The notes under the pieces are model-generated. The model was not told the origin of the DNA, made no database searches, and saw only the letters and a list, made by a program, of their open reading frames with translations. Of a stretch of DNA of 64,000 nucleotides, positions 16,973 through 24,469 are shown in pieces. Source of the stretch: Desulfobulbaceae bacterium (GTDB taxonomy: Bacteria; Desulfobacterota; Desulfobulbia; Desulfobulbales; SURF-16); contig JAGXFQ010000015.1 in assembly GCA_024637145.1 (NCBI GenBank), positions 22,821 through 86,820 on the forward strand, in the 5' to 3' direction. Every line of letters starts with the position of its first letter. Position 1 is the first letter of the stretch. Both the position numbers and the translations under genes were made by a program.

Positions 16973-17725
16973 ATGGATAACACCAACGAAAACATCATTA
17001 TTATCCTTGTGGAACCACAGGGGGGCTCTAATATTGGCTCCATCTGCCGGATCATGATGAATTTCGGTTTTGGTGAGCTGCGACTGGTCAATCCCCGTGT
17101 CGATCATCTCGGCAAAGAGGCGCGGGACATGGCGGTTACTGCCAAAGAAACTGTTCTGCGTCGAGCCCGCAAATACAAAAGCCTTGAGGAGGCCATTGCT
17201 GATTGTCACCTGGTCATTGGTTCCACCCGCCGTTTTGGCAAATATCGCAATGATTTCATAAGACCGGATCAATTAGGAACAACATGCGCCGCCCTGCCCT
17301 CTCACCAGAAGGCCGCCCTGGTTTTCGGACGGGAGGATCATGGCCTCACCACGGCTGAGCTCACCCTTTGCAACACCTTCATTACCATTGACACCGCCCC
17401 GAAACTCCCCTCCCTCAATCTCGCCCAGGCCGTGGCCATCTGCCTCTATGAATTGTACCGCCAGGCGCCCCAGGCGCAGGCGCCCTCTGCCCTGCCCGAG
17501 TTCGCCACGGCCAAGAATAAAGAAGCGATGATTCAGCATATGCAGCGGTCATTGCTGGCCGCCGGCTACCTCGATCCCTTGAACCCGGATCATATACCCA
17601 AGACCTTTCGGGGAATTTTCAACAGGGCCGGCCTTGATGAACGAGAGGTGCGCATGCTCCATGGCCTGTGGAGCCTCATTGACCGCCAACTTTCAGAAAT
17701 AAAAGGGGATGACAGAAGGCGCTAG
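16973..17725 (+). CDS. trmJ: tRNA (cytidine/uridine-32-2'-O)-methyltransferase TrmJ
   Basis: 250 aa, right for TrmJ, a SPOUT methyltransferase that 2'-O-methylates position 32 of tRNAs. The N-terminus IIILVEPQGGSNIGSICRIM is the TrmJ/TrmH start. The knot region shows VFGREDHGLTTAEL and SLNLAQAVAICLYEL. The C-terminal extension (about 165-250) is the dimer and tRNA-binding tail usual in this group. The ATG at 16973 lies just beyond the 165-bp repeat, so its promoter must be in or next to that element. A second dispersed repeat begins directly after its stop. Confidence 0.9.
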   Translation: MDNTNENIIIILVEPQGGSNIGSICRIMMNFGFGELRLVNPRVDHLGKEARDMAVTAKETVLRRARKYKSLEEAIADCHLVIGSTRRFGKYRNDFIRPDQLGTTCAALPSHQKAALVFGREDHGLTTAELTLCNTFITIDTAPKLPSLNLAQAVAICLYELYRQAPQAQAPSALPEFATAKNKEAMIQHMQRSLLAAGYLDPLNPDHIPKTFRGIFNRAGLDEREVRMLHGLWSLIDRQLSEIKGDDRRR

Positions 17726-17869
17726 TACTCCGTAAAATTTAAATGTACGTGTAGAATTTCGTTATTGCATACGAACCACAAAGACACGAAGGCACAAAGA
17801 AAAACATAAAAACAAGGAGCTCTTCGTGTTTTTGTGCCTTTGTGGTTAAAGGCAGAGTTGCATAAATAT
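17726..17869. repeat. Dispersed about 150-bp hairpin repeat, copy 1
   Basis: This copy and 63465-63616 match almost base for base from TACTCCGTAAAA to GCATAAATAT, with a few substitutions and one extra CTTTGTGC unit in copy 2. The arms CCACAAAGACACGAAGGCACAAA (key core CCACAAAG, GGCACAAA) and TTTGTGCCTTTGTGG can fold into a long imperfect hairpin. Outer parts (TTTCGTTATTGCAT and GCATAAATATACGAAA) extend it. It begins directly after the trmJ stop and may terminate transcription. Nothing in it codes. Confidence 0.8.
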
Positions 17870-17937
17870 ACGAAACTTTAAGTGACACACTGCACTAGCC
17901 GCCTCTTGCCCGGGAAAGATCGCCAGGGATGGCTTTT

Positions 17938-18471
17938 CTAGAAGAGTACCTGGTCATAGCCCATATAGATAAAGGGGATAAGGATGAACAGGCTGGTGAG
18001 GAGGATATTCTGCGCCCTTCTCTTGCGGACGCTTTTTTGCAGCTTCTTTCTGATTCTTAAGATGGCGATATTGCGGCCATCAATTCTGGCGGCTGTTCTC
18101 AAAAGCTCCCTTACCTGCCGCTGTTCGCCCCTGTTGGCCGCCCTTTCCGCATCGGCAAGGCTTTGCTGTAATTGGGCAAGGCTGCCTTCGACAAAATAGA
18201 TCTCATGGTAAATATTTGGAAAATCATCCACCAGTTGTCTTGCCCTGTCTAAATGAGCAAGGGCCTTAGGATAGGCGCCCTTTTTCAGAAGCCCATTGGC
18301 CTGACGGCTCAGATCTCTGGCCCCGAAGACCTTGGCTTCAAGATCGCAAAAGAGGTTATGCTTGTTGGGAATGGGGGTGTTGGCAGGAAGGCCTTTCATA
18401 AACTCGTAACCGGCAAAAATCCTGTTTTCACCTATGAGCGTAAGTAGATGTTGCAGATCTTGGTCAACCAT
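17938..18471 (-). CDS. Unrecognised helical protein with C-terminal membrane anchor
   Basis: 177 aa from the ATG at 18471, chosen because AAGGAGG lies seven bases upstream; the open frame up to 18558 is ignored. The body is alpha-helical, with a TPR-like stretch at about residues 55-140 (LKKGAYPKALAHLDRARQLVDD, key part AYPKALAHLDRA). A very basic segment (LQKSVRKRRAQ) leads into one C-terminal hydrophobic helix (about 156-172), so the protein is probably tail-anchored with its bulk in the cytoplasm. I do not recognise the family. It stands 195 bases from lpxB and is likely a separate unit. Confidence 0.75.
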   Translation of the reverse strand: MVDQDLQHLLTLIGENRIFAGYEFMKGLPANTPIPNKHNLFCDLEAKVFGARDLSRQANGLLKKGAYPKALAHLDRARQLVDDFPNIYHEIYFVEGSLAQLQQSLADAERAANRGEQRQVRELLRTAARIDGRNIAILRIRKKLQKSVRKRRAQNILLTSLFILIPFIYMGYDQVLF

Positions 18472-18666
18472 AACGGGCCTCCTTGGCAAATTAAGATATA
18501 GATTCAAGCCGCTTCTTTGAATGTATATCTTCCGCCACGTATGCTCAATCGGCGCCACGTTTAAAGATGATCTAGGTGAAATGTTTAGGGGAAAGGTCGG
18601 CTGCTGGGCGTTGCTGCTGATCCTTACGGGGCGCAGGCCAAAAACAACAAAAAAGCGGGAGAGGCA

Positions 18667-19827
18667 TTACCCTTTGGGAGGGGCATAGAATTTCAAGGCC
18701 AGTTTGGCCACTTGCTCAGAGGCCCCGCCCTGCCCCAAGGCATCTTTCACCTCCGCAAGTTTGGCGGTCATCTCGGCATGGGCTTCACTTCCCGGCCAGA
18801 ATTTTTGGAGGGTCCGGGCGATTTCCGCCGGAGTGGCCTCATCCTGAAGCAGCTCCGGAACCACCTCTTCAGCAGCAACCAGATTGACCAGGGAGGCAAA
18901 ATCCACCTTGATGAAACGTCTGCCCAGAAAATAGGTCAGGGCAGAGAGCTTATAGGATACCAGCATGGGTATCTGCAGGAGGGCCAGTTCCAGGGTAACG
19001 GTGCCGGAAGCCGCCATTACCAAATCGCAGCTCGCCATGAGGTCATAGCGATCTCCTTTAACCACATGGATATCCAGGGGATAATCCAAGAGGCCGTTTT
19101 CCGTAAGGACATCTCGACTAAGGGTGGGCGCCAGGGGCAGCAGGAAGGTGGTCTCCGGATACCTCTTCTGCACGAGGCTGGCGGCCTTCAGAAAAACAGG
19201 CAGCATGGTGGCAATCTCCTTGCGGCGACTGCCGGGCAGGATGCCGATAATATTTTTGGCCGCTTTAATGCCGTGCCTGGCCAAAAAGGCCTCTTTCCCC
19301 AAGGTGGCCTTGACACTGTCTGCCAGGGGGTGACCGACATAGGTCACCTCAAAACCATGTCTGGCATAAAACTCCTTCTCAAAGGGGAGGATAACCGCCA
19401 TCTGGTCCACCAGGCCCCTTATCTTCTTGACCCTGCCACTGCGCCAGGCCCAGACCTGCGGACTGATGTAATAGAGCACAGGAATATGGAGACGGCGGGC
19501 CTTTTTGGCCAGCATCAAGTTGAAATCCGGATAATCAATGAGAATAAGAAGCCGCGGCCTCCTCTCTTTAAGGGCGCGATGGAGGGTATTCTGGGCGGCA
19601 ACGATGGCGCCCAGATGGGCCAGGACCTCCATGATGCCGACCACGGCCATATCAGCGGCGTCAACCAGAATCTCCATGCCGGCCTGGCGCAAGGCCTCGC
19701 CACCCATGCCGTAGGAGCGCAGCTGGGGGAGATGTTTCTGCAAGGCCTGCAGGACCCGGGCCCCATGCATGTCTCCGGAGGCCTCTCCGGCCACGATCAT
19801 CACATCTGTGTTGTTGAGAGCCGCCAT
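18667..19827 (-). CDS. lpxB: Lipid-A-disaccharide synthase
   Basis: 386 aa, standard for LpxB, the GT19 glycosyltransferase that joins UDP-2,3-diacylglucosamine to lipid X on the inner face of the cytoplasmic membrane. Diagnostic stretches are VAGEASGDMHGARV (residues about 11-24), YYISPQVWAWRSGRVKKI, YVGHPLAD and GILPGSRRKEI. AASGTVTLELALLQIPMLVSYK follows in the nucleotide-binding half. The ATG overlaps the stop of the upstream oxidoreductase by one base. Its presence shows an LPS-type outer membrane. Confidence 0.95.
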   Translation of the reverse strand: MAALNNTDVMIVAGEASGDMHGARVLQALQKHLPQLRSYGMGGEALRQAGMEILVDAADMAVVGIMEVLAHLGAIVAAQNTLHRALKERRPRLLILIDYPDFNLMLAKKARRLHIPVLYYISPQVWAWRSGRVKKIRGLVDQMAVILPFEKEFYARHGFEVTYVGHPLADSVKATLGKEAFLARHGIKAAKNIIGILPGSRRKEIATMLPVFLKAASLVQKRYPETTFLLPLAPTLSRDVLTENGLLDYPLDIHVVKGDRYDLMASCDLVMAASGTVTLELALLQIPMLVSYKLSALTYFLGRRFIKVDFASLVNLVAAEEVVPELLQDEATPAEIARTLQKFWPGSEAHAEMTAKLAEVKDALGQGGASEQVAKLALKFYAPPKG

Positions 19828-20786
19828 TATACTTGATGGGCCGCTTGATGTTCTTTTATCTCAGCGATGAGCTGCAGGGCAATGGCCAGGGCCTGCCGTC
19901 CCTCTACGCCGCTCACCTTGGGCTGTTGTCTGGTCTGCACGGCAGCGATGAAATGAAGGAGTTCTGTCTTCAGGGCATCACCTTGACCGGGAAAGGGCAG
20001 ATGGGTGGCCTCCTCCAGAGGATAGCCCTCTGCTGTCTGGCCGCCGCTGCGTTCGATGACGGTGATGTCCTTCTGGCCATAATCGACAATGAGCGAGCTT
20101 TTTTTCTGATGGATGACCAGCTGCCGGATATTGCTCTGGGCGATCCGGCTGGCGGTCACTGTTGCCGCACAGCCGTTTTCAAAGATGAGCTGGGCGGTGG
20201 CCACATCGGTTGAAGAGGTAACCACCGATGACCCCAGGGTCCGCATGGACTCAAGGGGAGACTTGACAATACTGAGAATAATATCAATATCGTGGATCAT
20301 GAGATCAAGGACCACATCCACATCATTACCCCGGGGGTTAAACTGATGGACCCGCTGTGATTCAATATAGATCGGCTGGTCCAGATAATGTTCCAAGGCC
20401 ATGATGCCGGGATTAAAGCGCTCCAAATGGCCAACCTGGAGAATGCACCTTTTTTGAGCGGCCAGGGCAATGAGCTCGTCGGCCTCGGCCAGGGTGACGG
20501 TGATGGGTTTTTCCATCATGACATCAAGACCTGCGGCCAGACACGCCATGCCCACGGCATGATGAGAGGTGGTGGGCGTCACAATGCTCACCGCATCCAC
20601 CTGGGCAATAAGCTCAGGATAATCGGCAAAGGCCTTGGTGCCACAAGCAGCAGCAATCTGCCGGGCCCGATCAATATGGTTGTCAAAAATACCGACCAGA
20701 TCGACGTGATCCATGGCCGCATATTTTTGGGCGTGAAAATTGCCGAGGTATCCGACACCTATGACGCCAACCCGCACCTTTTTCAT
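19827..20786 (-). CDS. Gfo/Idh/MocA-family NAD(P)-dependent oxidoreductase
   Basis: 319 aa. N-terminal Rossmann domain with VGVIGVGYLGNFHAQKY, VSIVTPTTSHH and MMEKPITVT, where the Lys is the family's catalytic residue. The C-terminal domain has VLDLMIHDIDIILS with the usual catalytic-site His/Asp cluster. It is coupled to lpxB (1-base overlap). An oxidoreductase of this family next to lpxB is common in deltaproteobacteria. One precedent is GnnA, which oxidises the 3-hydroxyl of UDP-GlcNAc so that GnnB can aminate it for amide-rich lipid A. No GnnB is visible, so this role remains a hypothesis. Confidence 0.87.
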   Translation of the reverse strand: MKKVRVGVIGVGYLGNFHAQKYAAMDHVDLVGIFDNHIDRARQIAAACGTKAFADYPELIAQVDAVSIVTPTTSHHAVGMACLAAGLDVMMEKPITVTLAEADELIALAAQKRCILQVGHLERFNPGIMALEHYLDQPIYIESQRVHQFNPRGNDVDVVLDLMIHDIDIILSIVKSPLESMRTLGSSVVTSSTDVATAQLIFENGCAATVTASRIAQSNIRQLVIHQKKSSLIVDYGQKDITVIERSGGQTAEGYPLEEATHLPFPGQGDALKTELLHFIAAVQTRQQPKVSGVEGRQALAIALQLIAEIKEHQAAHQV

Positions 20787-21382
20787 TGGCTATCACCTGC
20801 TCCTTCCGGCCGGCAACCGGCCAGGGATTCTGTTTTTTCCAGAAAATCCACCACTTCAGCAAATAAGTCCCTGAGAAAGGAGGTGAAGCGCGACAGTGTT
20901 TCCTGGGGGAGAGCTCCCTGGACGCTCTTTTCCAGAAAGGCCTCAGCAAGGCTGGTGTAGATCTGCTGCCTGTCTGTAGAGCTGCTTTTTTTAAAGATAT
21001 GAAAATAATGACGAAAACGTTCCTCAAAAATTTTCTTGATCATGGCGGCCAGGGCTTCTTCCTTGTTCCGTGTCGCCTCATTGTTCTGGCTGTTGAGGAT
21101 ACGCTGGACAAGGGCTCCAATGATGGTGGTATGAAAATCTTCCACAACCAGCCCCAGATCTTTTGTGGGCTCTTTATTGCTTAAAAAGGCCATGGTCACA
21201 AAAAACAGGGCAAAGACATCAAACTCATTTACGGAAAACTCCGCCTCAGCAAAATCATTGCTGTCAAAGAAAGAAAGCAATTTCGATGAGGTGAAATCAT
21301 GGGCCGCAATAAGGGGCTGAAAATTATGGTCGGGTAATGGATTCATGGGCAAAGGGGGCAAAGGGTTAAACCAGGAGGTCAT
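20783..21382 (-). CDS. Unrecognised cytoplasmic helical protein in the lpxB operon
   Basis: 199 aa, not recognised. It is rich in predicted helix, with hydrophobic faces (FDVFALFFVTMAFLS near residues 55-69), a polar middle (NNEATRNKEEALAAMIKKIFEERFRHYF, key part EEALAAMIKKIFEER) and no signal peptide or clear membrane helix. The 3' end overlaps the oxidoreductase start by 4 bases (ATGA). The 5' end overlaps the transporter stop by 17 bases if the ATG at 21382 is used; ATG 21346 is an alternative, but neither has a strong ribosome site. Coupling suggests a role with its neighbours. Confidence 0.7.
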   Translation of the reverse strand: MTSWFNPLPPLPMNPLPDHNFQPLIAAHDFTSSKLLSFFDSNDFAEAEFSVNEFDVFALFFVTMAFLSNKEPTKDLGLVVEDFHTTIIGALVQRILNSQNNEATRNKEEALAAMIKKIFEERFRHYFHIFKKSSSTDRQQIYTSLAEAFLEKSVQGALPQETLSRFTSFLRDLFAEVVDFLEKTESLAGCRPEGAGDSQ

Positions 21383-22922
21383 CTTCTTCTGGCTGGTGAC
21401 GACGTTTTACTTTGTTCGGATGCCAGGGGGCAAGGGCAAAGGCCAGGGCCACCCCCAGGCACAGGAGCAGGGCGCCGCCGCCAAAAAGCTGGAGTTGGCC
21501 GGATGAGTAGCCGCCATAATTTTCAGCCAGGTCCACCTGCACCGCAAAATAGACCAGAATGATCAAAATTATCGGGGTGATAAATTTAACACAGATATCC
21601 CAGATAAAAGGAATCTTGCTACCTGATTCGGCAAAATGGCGACGAAGCACCACGGTCTTCAGGACCCAGCCCACCAGGAGACACTCCAGGAGGCCGCCGA
21701 CAACAAGACCATAATTTGTTATGAAATGGTCAGCAATGTCGAGAACATAAAGCCCGCCCTGGGTGGTAAAAATCAAACTCCCCAGAAAACCCGTGGCGCA
21801 GAGCATGGTCACCGCCTTTTTTCTGGGCCACGCAAATTTGTCGGTAAAGGAGCAGGTAAAGGCCTCGATCAGCGACACGCCGGAGGTGAGACCGGCAATA
21901 ACCAGAATCAAAAAGAACATGATGCCAAAAAGGACATTGAGGCTGGGCAGCATGGAGATGGCCTTGGGGTAGACCACAAAGGCGAGCTGCGGTCCCCCTT
22001 TGATGGCCTCGGCAAAGGGCACCCCCTGGCTCTGGGCCATGAAGCCGACAACGCCGAAGACGGCAAGGCCGGCAACGAGGGAATAGGCGCAGTTCACCAG
22101 GCAGGTTATCACGGCGTTCTGACCGATATTGATCTTGTCGGGCAGATAGCTGGCATAGGTGATCATGATGCCAAAACCCAGGGAAAGGGTAAAGAAGATT
22201 TGTCCAAAGGCGGCCACCCAGGTCTTGATGGCCATATTGCGAAGGACCGGCTCGGCGGCAAAGATATTGATCCTGGACCAGTCGGCAGAAAGATAATGAT
22301 GCCTGATGGCATCAGTGGCGCCCTCCAGGGTGAGGGTCCAGCCCACCATAATCAGGGTCAGGATAAAGAGGGCGGGCATAAAGATCTTACTGGCCCGTTC
22401 AATGCCGTGACGGACATCGCGAAAACAGATGAGCCAGCATAAAAACCAGACAAAACCGGTGGCCAGGAGAATGGGCATCCTGAAGGAACCGAGATTGTCG
22501 GCGGAATCGCTCAGTTGCAGGAAATCGTTAAAAAAGAAGCCCTGGGGATCAGCCCCCCACCCCAGGGAAACGGCCAGCAAAAGATAATTAACGCACCAGC
22601 CGACAATAACCGCATAGTAGAGCATAATGCCGAACATGGCCACCACGGGCATCCACCATCCCAACCACTCATAGTGACGACCTATGCGCCGAAAACTTAA
22701 GGGGGAAGAGGCCTTTTCCAGATGGCCCACACCATACTCCAGGAGCATGATGGGTAGGCCGGCGACAAGCAGCGCGACAAGATACGGCACCAGAAAGGCG
22801 CCGCCGCCATATTGATGCGCCATATAGCTGAAACGCCAGACATTGCCGAGACCAATGGCCGAGCCGATGGCAGCCAGCAGAAATCCAAGATTAGAGTGCC
22901 AGTATCCCCTGGTATTGCTCAT
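21366..22922 (-). CDS. Sodium-dependent transporter of the NSS (SNF) family
   Basis: 518 aa from the ATG at 22922, with GAGAGGGG upstream; the open frame extends to 22967, but the family starts at about this point. NSS proteins have the LeuT fold and import amino acids or related solutes with sodium. Helix 1 carries LAAIGSAIGLGNVWRFSY, the sodium-site and substrate-site motif, followed by GGGAFLVPYLVALLVAGLP. About 12 helices are seen. The long helix-11/12 region makes it LeuT/MhsT-like; the substrate cannot be told. It may be the first gene of the series ending in lpxB. Confidence 0.92.
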   Translation of the reverse strand: MSNTRGYWHSNLGFLLAAIGSAIGLGNVWRFSYMAHQYGGGAFLVPYLVALLVAGLPIMLLEYGVGHLEKASSPLSFRRIGRHYEWLGWWMPVVAMFGIMLYYAVIVGWCVNYLLLAVSLGWGADPQGFFFNDFLQLSDSADNLGSFRMPILLATGFVWFLCWLICFRDVRHGIERASKIFMPALFILTLIMVGWTLTLEGATDAIRHHYLSADWSRINIFAAEPVLRNMAIKTWVAAFGQIFFTLSLGFGIMITYASYLPDKINIGQNAVITCLVNCAYSLVAGLAVFGVVGFMAQSQGVPFAEAIKGGPQLAFVVYPKAISMLPSLNVLFGIMFFLILVIAGLTSGVSLIEAFTCSFTDKFAWPRKKAVTMLCATGFLGSLIFTTQGGLYVLDIADHFITNYGLVVGGLLECLLVGWVLKTVVLRRHFAESGSKIPFIWDICVKFITPIILIILVYFAVQVDLAENYGGYSSGQLQLFGGGALLLCLGVALAFALAPWHPNKVKRRHQPEEDDLLV

Positions 22923-22964
22923 GAACCCCTCTCCATGTGGGATTGTGCAGGTGTGTGCAGGACT

Positions 22965-23011
22965 CAAATAAGATGTAACAGGAATGGAGCGACGTCACTC
23001 TATCTTATTTG
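22965..23011. promoter_or_regulatory. 10-bp perfect inverted repeat in the divergent control region
   Basis: CAAATAAGAT (22965-22974) and ATCTTATTTG (23002-23011) are exact complements 27 bases apart, with GACGTC near the centre. It lies 43 bases upstream of the NSS transporter start, in the divergent gap. It may be an operator or a leader hairpin; no T run follows. Confidence 0.4.
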
Positions 23012-23068
23012 CGGCCTTTGTCAATATGGTAGCCTTTTGACCCCATGCTGAGTATGATTCGGAGCCCT

Positions 23069-23130
23069 GTGAGCAGTTACAACTCAAGTGGTTATTGTCA
23101 TTGAGGTGGCCATGGGGTGAGCAGTTGCAA
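23069..23130. promoter_or_regulatory. Direct repeat pair GTGAGCAGTT(A/G)CAA
   Basis: GTGAGCAGTTACAA (23069-23082) and GTGAGCAGTTGCAA (23117-23130) agree at 13 of 14 bases and are 48 bases apart, start to start. They lie 72-133 bases upstream of the MoeA-like gene. Possible paired binding sites for a regulator; unproven. Confidence 0.35.
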
Positions 23131-23201
23131 AACAGGATGTGCGCCGCTGGTTGGTGACGATCCCCATCACAAAAAAAAACACAAAATACGCAGAGATTAT
23201 T

Positions 23202-24251
23202 ATGGCATCAAAAACAGTCCCCGTTGAAGAGGCCGTGGGCATGGTCCTCCCCCATGACGTCACAGAAATTCGTCTTGTCCAGCAGCAGGGAGACCAGAAA
23301 GATTCCTTTAAGGGAGCTGCCTTTAAAAAGGGCCATGTCATTCGTCAGGAGGATGTGCCGCATCTCAAGCGTCTTGGCAAGGATCATATTTATGTGCTTT
23401 CTCTGGAGGCGGATGAGATCCATGAGAATGAGGCCGCCCACCTTATGGCGACTGCCCTGGCCGGCGCCGGCGTGGTGGTGAGCGGTGAGCCCACAGAGGG
23501 AAAGTTGAGTCTGGTGGCCGATTGTGACGGCATCCTCAAGGTGGATGTCGAAAAGCTGCATGCCTTCAATCTCCTCGGGGAAGTCATGTGCTCCTCCCTG
23601 CACACCAACACCCCTGTGCGCAAGGGGACCCAGGTGGCAGCCACCAGGCTCATCCCCCTCACCTCCAAAAAGGAGGTTGTCCAGCAGGCTGCGGCCCTCT
23701 GTCCGGCGGCGGGGGTTTTCCAGGTCAAGGCCCTGCGTCAGGCCCGGGCCGGTCTGATCATTACCGGGAATGAGGTCTTTTACGGCCGGATCAAGGACGC
23801 CTTTGAGCCGGTGCTGCGCCAGAAGCTGAATCAACTGGGTTCCTCGGTGGTCAAGGTTGCCTTTGCCCCTGACGATATCGACACCATCGCGGCCGAGATC
23901 AAGGGCTGCCTGGCCGCTGGTGCCGATCTGATCATCACCAGTGGCGGCATGTCCGTAGATCCTGATGATGTGACCCGGATGGCCATTGCCAAGGCCGGCG
24001 CCACGGATGTTGTCTACGGCACCCCGGTCCTGCCCGGCGCCATGTTCCTGGTGGGCACCATCGGTGCGGTGCCGGTTCTGGGCCTGCCGGCCTGCGGCAT
24101 GTTTCACCGCATTACGGTTTTTGATCTTGTCCTGCCCAGGGTCCTGGCCGGCGAAACAATCACCCGGGCCGATCTGGCCAGACTGGGCCATGGCGGCCTG
24201 TGCAGTATCTGTAAGACATGCACCTACCCCATCTGTCATTTCGGCAAATAG
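23202..24251 (+). CDS. MoeA/MogA-like molybdopterin-binding protein with C-terminal Cys cluster
   Basis: 349 aa from the ATG at 23202, which gives the normal SKTVPVEEAVGMVLPHD start of this group; the frame is open from 23139. A MoeA-like N-terminal half precedes an MoCF/MogA-type domain (about residues 180-310) with IITGNEVFYGRI, ADLIITSGGMSVDPDDVT and PVLPGAMFLVG. The last 20 residues hold four cysteines spaced CxxCxxCxxxxC (about 334, 337, 340 and 345), suited to an iron-sulfur cluster or zinc. MoeA inserts molybdenum into molybdopterin; this shorter protein may act in cofactor delivery or sensing. It overlaps the convergent 76-aa gene by 16 bases. Confidence 0.83.
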   Translation: MASKTVPVEEAVGMVLPHDVTEIRLVQQQGDQKDSFKGAAFKKGHVIRQEDVPHLKRLGKDHIYVLSLEADEIHENEAAHLMATALAGAGVVVSGEPTEGKLSLVADCDGILKVDVEKLHAFNLLGEVMCSSLHTNTPVRKGTQVAATRLIPLTSKKEVVQQAAALCPAAGVFQVKALRQARAGLIITGNEVFYGRIKDAFEPVLRQKLNQLGSSVVKVAFAPDDIDTIAAEIKGCLAAGADLIITSGGMSVDPDDVTRMAIAKAGATDVVYGTPVLPGAMFLVGTIGAVPVLGLPACGMFHRITVFDLVLPRVLAGETITRADLARLGHGGLCSICKTCTYPICHFGK

Positions 24252-24466
24252 AGGTCCCAGAGGGCGTCAAAGGCCTTGATGATCAAAAGAAGCCAGGGGA
24301 TGCCGTGCAAGAAGAGATCAAACCAGTCCAAGGGCCTCTTAAGGGTTCCTGCACTCAGCATCTGCAGTTTTTCAAGAATATGGGGCGGCGTAAAGGGGGC
24401 CAGACCCAGGGTAAGACAAAGAACCACCAGCAGGGGCCAATCCAGATGAGCGATCAGGGCGCGCAT
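24236..24466 (-). CDS. Small two-helix membrane protein (of the kind often labelled RND transporter)
   Basis: 76 aa with two hydrophobic segments (about residues 10-26 and 52-68) and the motifs LTLGLAPFTPPHILEKLQML and KRPLDWFDLFLHGIPWLL. I recall short proteins with this pattern in many proteobacteria under the unsupported label RND transporter; it is far too short to be one. The start lies 3 bases past the deacetylase stop, so the two are probably cotranscribed. Confidence 0.7.
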   Translation of the reverse strand: MRALIAHLDWPLLVVLCLTLGLAPFTPPHILEKLQMLSAGTLKRPLDWFDLFLHGIPWLLLIIKAFDALWDLYLPK

Positions 24467-24469
24467 GGC

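Noticed and set aside
17726..17869. CRISPR array at the CACAAAG units
   Set aside because: The units are arms of one hairpin, not regularly spaced repeats with unique spacers, and no cas gene is present.
21636..22442. 268-aa plus-strand ORF opposite the NSS transporter
   Set aside because: Very Gly/His/Lys-rich, no domain, fully antisense to a strong gene.
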